This document shows, piece by piece, positions 61,875 through 64,000 of a stretch of DNA of 64,000 nt. Source of the DNA: Microbispora sp. ZYX-F-249 (GTDB lineage: Bacteria; Actinomycetota; Actinomycetes; Streptosporangiales; Streptosporangiaceae); the NCBI RefSeq assembly GCF_039649665.1, contig NZ_JBDJAW010000032.1, positions 1-64,000 of the forward strand. Reading direction: 5' to 3'. The translations under genes and the position numbers were made by a program. How positions within the stretch are numbered: the first letter of the stretch is position 1; the number at the start of each line of letters is the position of its first letter. The notes under the pieces are model-generated. The model made no database searches. It saw only the letters and a program-made list of their open reading frames with translations, and was not told the DNA's origin.

Positions 61875-62231
61875 GTGTTTAACAACGGGCTGCTGTCCCT
61901 GACGTCGAGCATGTCGGGGGACATCGTGGTGATCCATGTGAACGGCGTTCTCGACGCCACGACTCGTGATCAGTTCTCCGAATATCTGGACGCGGCGGCG
62001 GACGACCACGGCCCCGACATGATCCTCGACCTGGGCAGCGTCACGTTCATGGACTCCCGGGCCCTGGGGCTGATCGTGCACCATTGGCAGCGCTCGACCA
62101 CGGCCGGCGGCAACTTCGCGCTCGTCTCCGTGCAGTACCCGAACTCCAAGGTGATGTGGGTGACCGGCCTGTCGGAGCGGCTGCCGCTGTTCGACACCCT
62201 CGACGAGGCCCTCGCCGCTTTCGCCGCCTGA
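61875..62231 (+). CDS. STAS anti-anti-sigma factor
   Basis: 118 residues from GTG 61875, six bases after AGAGGAGG. The STAS core reads DIVVIHVNGVLDATTRDQFSEYL...MILDLGSVTFMDSRALGLIVHHW; the phosphorylatable Ser is in MDSRALG. Unphosphorylated, it sequesters the RsbW-like kinase and frees the sigma factor. It is divergent from the sigma gene across 188 bp. Confidence 0.9.
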   Translation: MFNNGLLSLTSSMSGDIVVIHVNGVLDATTRDQFSEYLDAAADDHGPDMILDLGSVTFMDSRALGLIVHHWQRSTTAGGNFALVSVQYPNSKVMWVTGLSERLPLFDTLDEALAAFAA

Positions 62232-62332
62232 ACCCCGCCCCCCGAGCCCGGCCGAGCGGCCCGGGCCCATCCGAGCCCGGCTGAGCCCGCCCGGGCCGCG
62301 GACGGGCCCACCCCGGCGGCCTGCGCCCCCGC

Positions 62333-63043
62333 TCAGGCGGGAGCCGCTCCCCCGTGCTTCTGCTGGTGCTCGGTGACCAGAAGCTTGGCCAGGTCGGCCA
62401 CCTTGACCTGGTGGTGCTGCGACACCCGCCTGAGCTCCTCGAACGCCTCCTCGGCGGAGCAGCCGCTCTTCGACATGATGATGCCCTTGGCCTGGTCGAT
62501 CACCGACCGTCCCGCCAGGGCCTCCTGCATCTGCGCGGCGCCGGTCAGGACGTCGTCGAACTCCCAGATGTTGGCCAGCGCCACGGTGACCTGCTCGCGC
62601 AGCAGCGCCATGAGCGACCCGCCGGGAGCGAACACCCCCGGGCGCACGCCGTACAGGCCGAGGATCATGACGGCGCCTTCCACGGCGACCGGCACGACGA
62701 GCACCGAGCGCACCCCCTGCCGCACGGCGGTGGCCGCGTAGCGGGACCACCGCGACTCGCGCATCACGTCGGGGATCGCCACCGGGCGCCCGGTGGCCAG
62801 CGCCTCCCTCGACGGGCCCTCGCGCAGGTCGCGCTCCCGGTCGATCAGCGCGGTGAGCTCGCTGTGGGAGGCGGCCAGCAGCACGCGCTCCTCCATCCAG
62901 AGTTCGGCCGTGCCGCCGGCGCAGCCGGGGACCCCGCGCGCGACCGCCTCGGTGATGCCGCGCAGGACGCTCTCGGCCGACGTGCCCTCGGTGACACGGC
63001 CCAGAGCCGCGAGGTCACGCGCGAGGATGGATGTCGTCTCCAT
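62333..63043 (-). CDS. GAF-ANTAR RNA-binding antiterminator
   Basis: 236 residues. A GAF domain (about 15-160: LWMEERVLLAASHSELTAL..., VRSVLVVPVAVEGAVMILGLYG) is followed by the ANTAR three-helix motif (LAGRSVIDQAKGIIMSKSGCSAEEAFEELRRVSQHHQVKVADLAKLLV). Family knowledge: ANTAR proteins bind paired hairpins in nascent RNA and prevent termination. The GAF senses a small ligand. It is divergent from a PAS-domain gene by 97 bp in the stress cluster. Confidence 0.9.
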   Translation of the reverse strand: METTSILARDLAALGRVTEGTSAESVLRGITEAVARGVPGCAGGTAELWMEERVLLAASHSELTALIDRERDLREGPSREALATGRPVAIPDVMRESRWSRYAATAVRQGVRSVLVVPVAVEGAVMILGLYGVRPGVFAPGGSLMALLREQVTVALANIWEFDDVLTGAAQMQEALAGRSVIDQAKGIIMSKSGCSAEEAFEELRRVSQHHQVKVADLAKLLVTEHQQKHGGAAPA

Positions 63044-63140
63044 GGTAGAAAGACCATTCCCATTGTTTACGGGTTAATCCAGGCTGGATCGATTAGACCC
63101 GGGGTTTGGCGTAGCGTCTACGTCGAGAGAGGGGGGCAGC

Positions 63141-64000
63141 TTGCCCGACACCGCCGAGCTTGAGCGCGCGTTGAGCGGGCTCGCCGACCGCATCACCACC
63201 CTACGGGACGATCCCGATCCGGGTGCGATGCTACGGGAGCTGGACGCCGCCGAGGAACTGCTCCGCAAGGCCCTGAGCGAGCTGGTGCGCAGCCGCAGGC
63301 GCAGGGACGGCGGCAGCCAGCGCGAACAGAAACTGCTGCGGCAGGTGTTCCGCGCGCTGCCGATCCCCGTGATCATCATGGACACGGGCGGCACGGTGCG
63401 CCGCATCAACAACGAGACCACCCGCCTGCTCGGCAGCCCCGCCGGCTACCTGATCGGGCGCGCCTTCCCGCTGCTCGTCGACGTGACCGCCCGCGCCGCG
63501 TTCCGGCAGCGCTTCGCCGCCGTCCTCCACGGCGAGGACAACGCCTCGTTCCAGACCCGGCTGACGCACCAGGGCCGCGCCCACACCGTACGGCTGGTGC
63601 TGAGCCGCCTGCGCATGCCGGGCGAGCCGCAGGAGATGATCGCCGGGGTCGTGCTGCCCACCGAGGTCCAGCTGCCGGAGCCGTCCGTGCAGGCGGGCGC
63701 GCCCGACGACGCGGCTCTCCTGGCGGCGGCACGGCGGCACGAGCTGCTGTCGCGGCTGACCGGGCTGCTGCTGGACGAGGAGAGCCTGCGCGAGCCCGTC
63801 GCCCTGCTGCGGGCGGCCCGCCTGCTGGCTACGGAGACGGCCGACTGGGTGATCGCGGACGTCGCCGGCGACGGCGGCCTGGTCCGGTCGGTCGTCATCG
63901 GGCCGAGCGACCAGCCCATCGGGCGGCTGCAGCGGACGGTCGAGGAGACCCCGCCCGCGAAGACGCCGGTGGTGGAGCAGGTGATGGCCACGCAGAGCGG
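63141..64000 (+). CDS. PAS-domain signalling protein (partial, right edge)
   Basis: Starts at TTG 63141 after GAGAGGGGGG and runs off the window with at least 286 codons. An N-terminal helical part (ELERALSGLADRITTLRDDPDPGAMLRELDAAEELLRKALSELV) precedes a PAS domain (LRQVFRALPIPVIIMDTGGTVRRINNETTRLLGSPAGYLIGR...). The start of a GAF-like region follows (ELLSRLTGLLLDEESLREPVALLRAARLLATETADWVIADV). The usual continuation in this context is a PP2C/SpoIIE phosphatase acting on STAS proteins, which cannot be checked here. Confidence 0.8.
   Translation, partial: MPDTAELERALSGLADRITTLRDDPDPGAMLRELDAAEELLRKALSELVRSRRRRDGGSQREQKLLRQVFRALPIPVIIMDTGGTVRRINNETTRLLGSPAGYLIGRAFPLLVDVTARAAFRQRFAAVLHGEDNASFQTRLTHQGRAHTVRLVLSRLRMPGEPQEMIAGVVLPTEVQLPEPSVQAGAPDDAALLAAARRHELLSRLTGLLLDEESLREPVALLRAARLLATETADWVIADVAGDGGLVRSVVIGPSDQPIGRLQRTVEETPPAKTPVVEQVMATQS

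Overview
The window is high-GC actinomycete DNA, most likely from a Streptosporangiales-type organism. The evidence is pervasive G/C third positions, GTG and TTG starts, ATGA/GTGA gene overlaps, a SigB/SigF-type partner-switching cluster, a GAF-ANTAR regulator and a DUF6458 protein. The genus cannot be read from the sequence.

Region 1 (about 1-42.4 kb) reads as most of a conjugative element, probably an ICE or integrated plasmid. Its transfer module lies at 1-11.7 kb: a membrane-anchored Mrr-type nuclease, a small leftward set (HTH protein, SLT+NlpC/P60 wall hydrolase, HTH protein) and a divergent rightward operon (small membrane protein, lipoprotein, TrbL/VirB6-like protein, SCO6880-like protein, VirB4-like ATPase, VirD4/TraG-like coupling ATPase, DUF4913 protein and two proteins of unknown function). 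Its regulation and DNA-processing module lies at 34.1-41.4 kb: an EspR-like repressor with a promoter/operator, a DUF2637 protein, a Toprim primase, a superinfection-immunity protein, a MOB-type relaxase, MobC and a candidate oriT. A Flp-pilin-like protein follows. No integrase or att site was found.

Between the two modules sits cargo. It comprises an IS5-type transposase remnant, a two-gene Tc toxin locus (a TcB-TcC fusion of 2044 aa with a distinctive C-terminal domain, and an unusually short TcA-like protein), and a run of DUF2199, HAD, methyltransferase, APH-like, XRE and flavoprotein genes. A lower-GC patch at 30.2-33.3 kb holds a YbjN-like/zinc-ribbon protein and a 28-residue zinc-finger peptide.

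Region 2 (42.6-45.5 kb) is decayed chromosomal sequence: a broken Fe-S oxidoreductase, the 3' half of a methylmalonyl-CoA mutase with a frameshift, and a TetR fragment fused tail-on to it.

Region 3 (45.65-51.13 kb) is the strongest candidate for an interesting system. It is a rightward set of sigma-like regulator, HTH protein, ImmA/IrrE Zn-peptidase with an 11-Cys tail, CD-NTase-like nucleotidyltransferase, ubiquitin-E2-like protein and single-TM protein. The last three genes overlap by 4 bp. It resembles an E1-less, JAB-less ('short' type II) CBASS with an unusual protease/regulator front end. tRNA-Pro(GGG) lies just downstream.

Region 4 (51.7-64 kb) looks like normal chromosome: HTH, DUF6458 and membrane proteins, a CBS-domain protein with an octapeptide-repeat tail, a heterodimeric ABC exporter, an NDH-2-like oxidoreductase, and a stress-signalling cluster (anti-sigma kinase, SigB-like sigma factor, STAS antagonist, GAF-ANTAR protein, PAS protein cut by the window edge).
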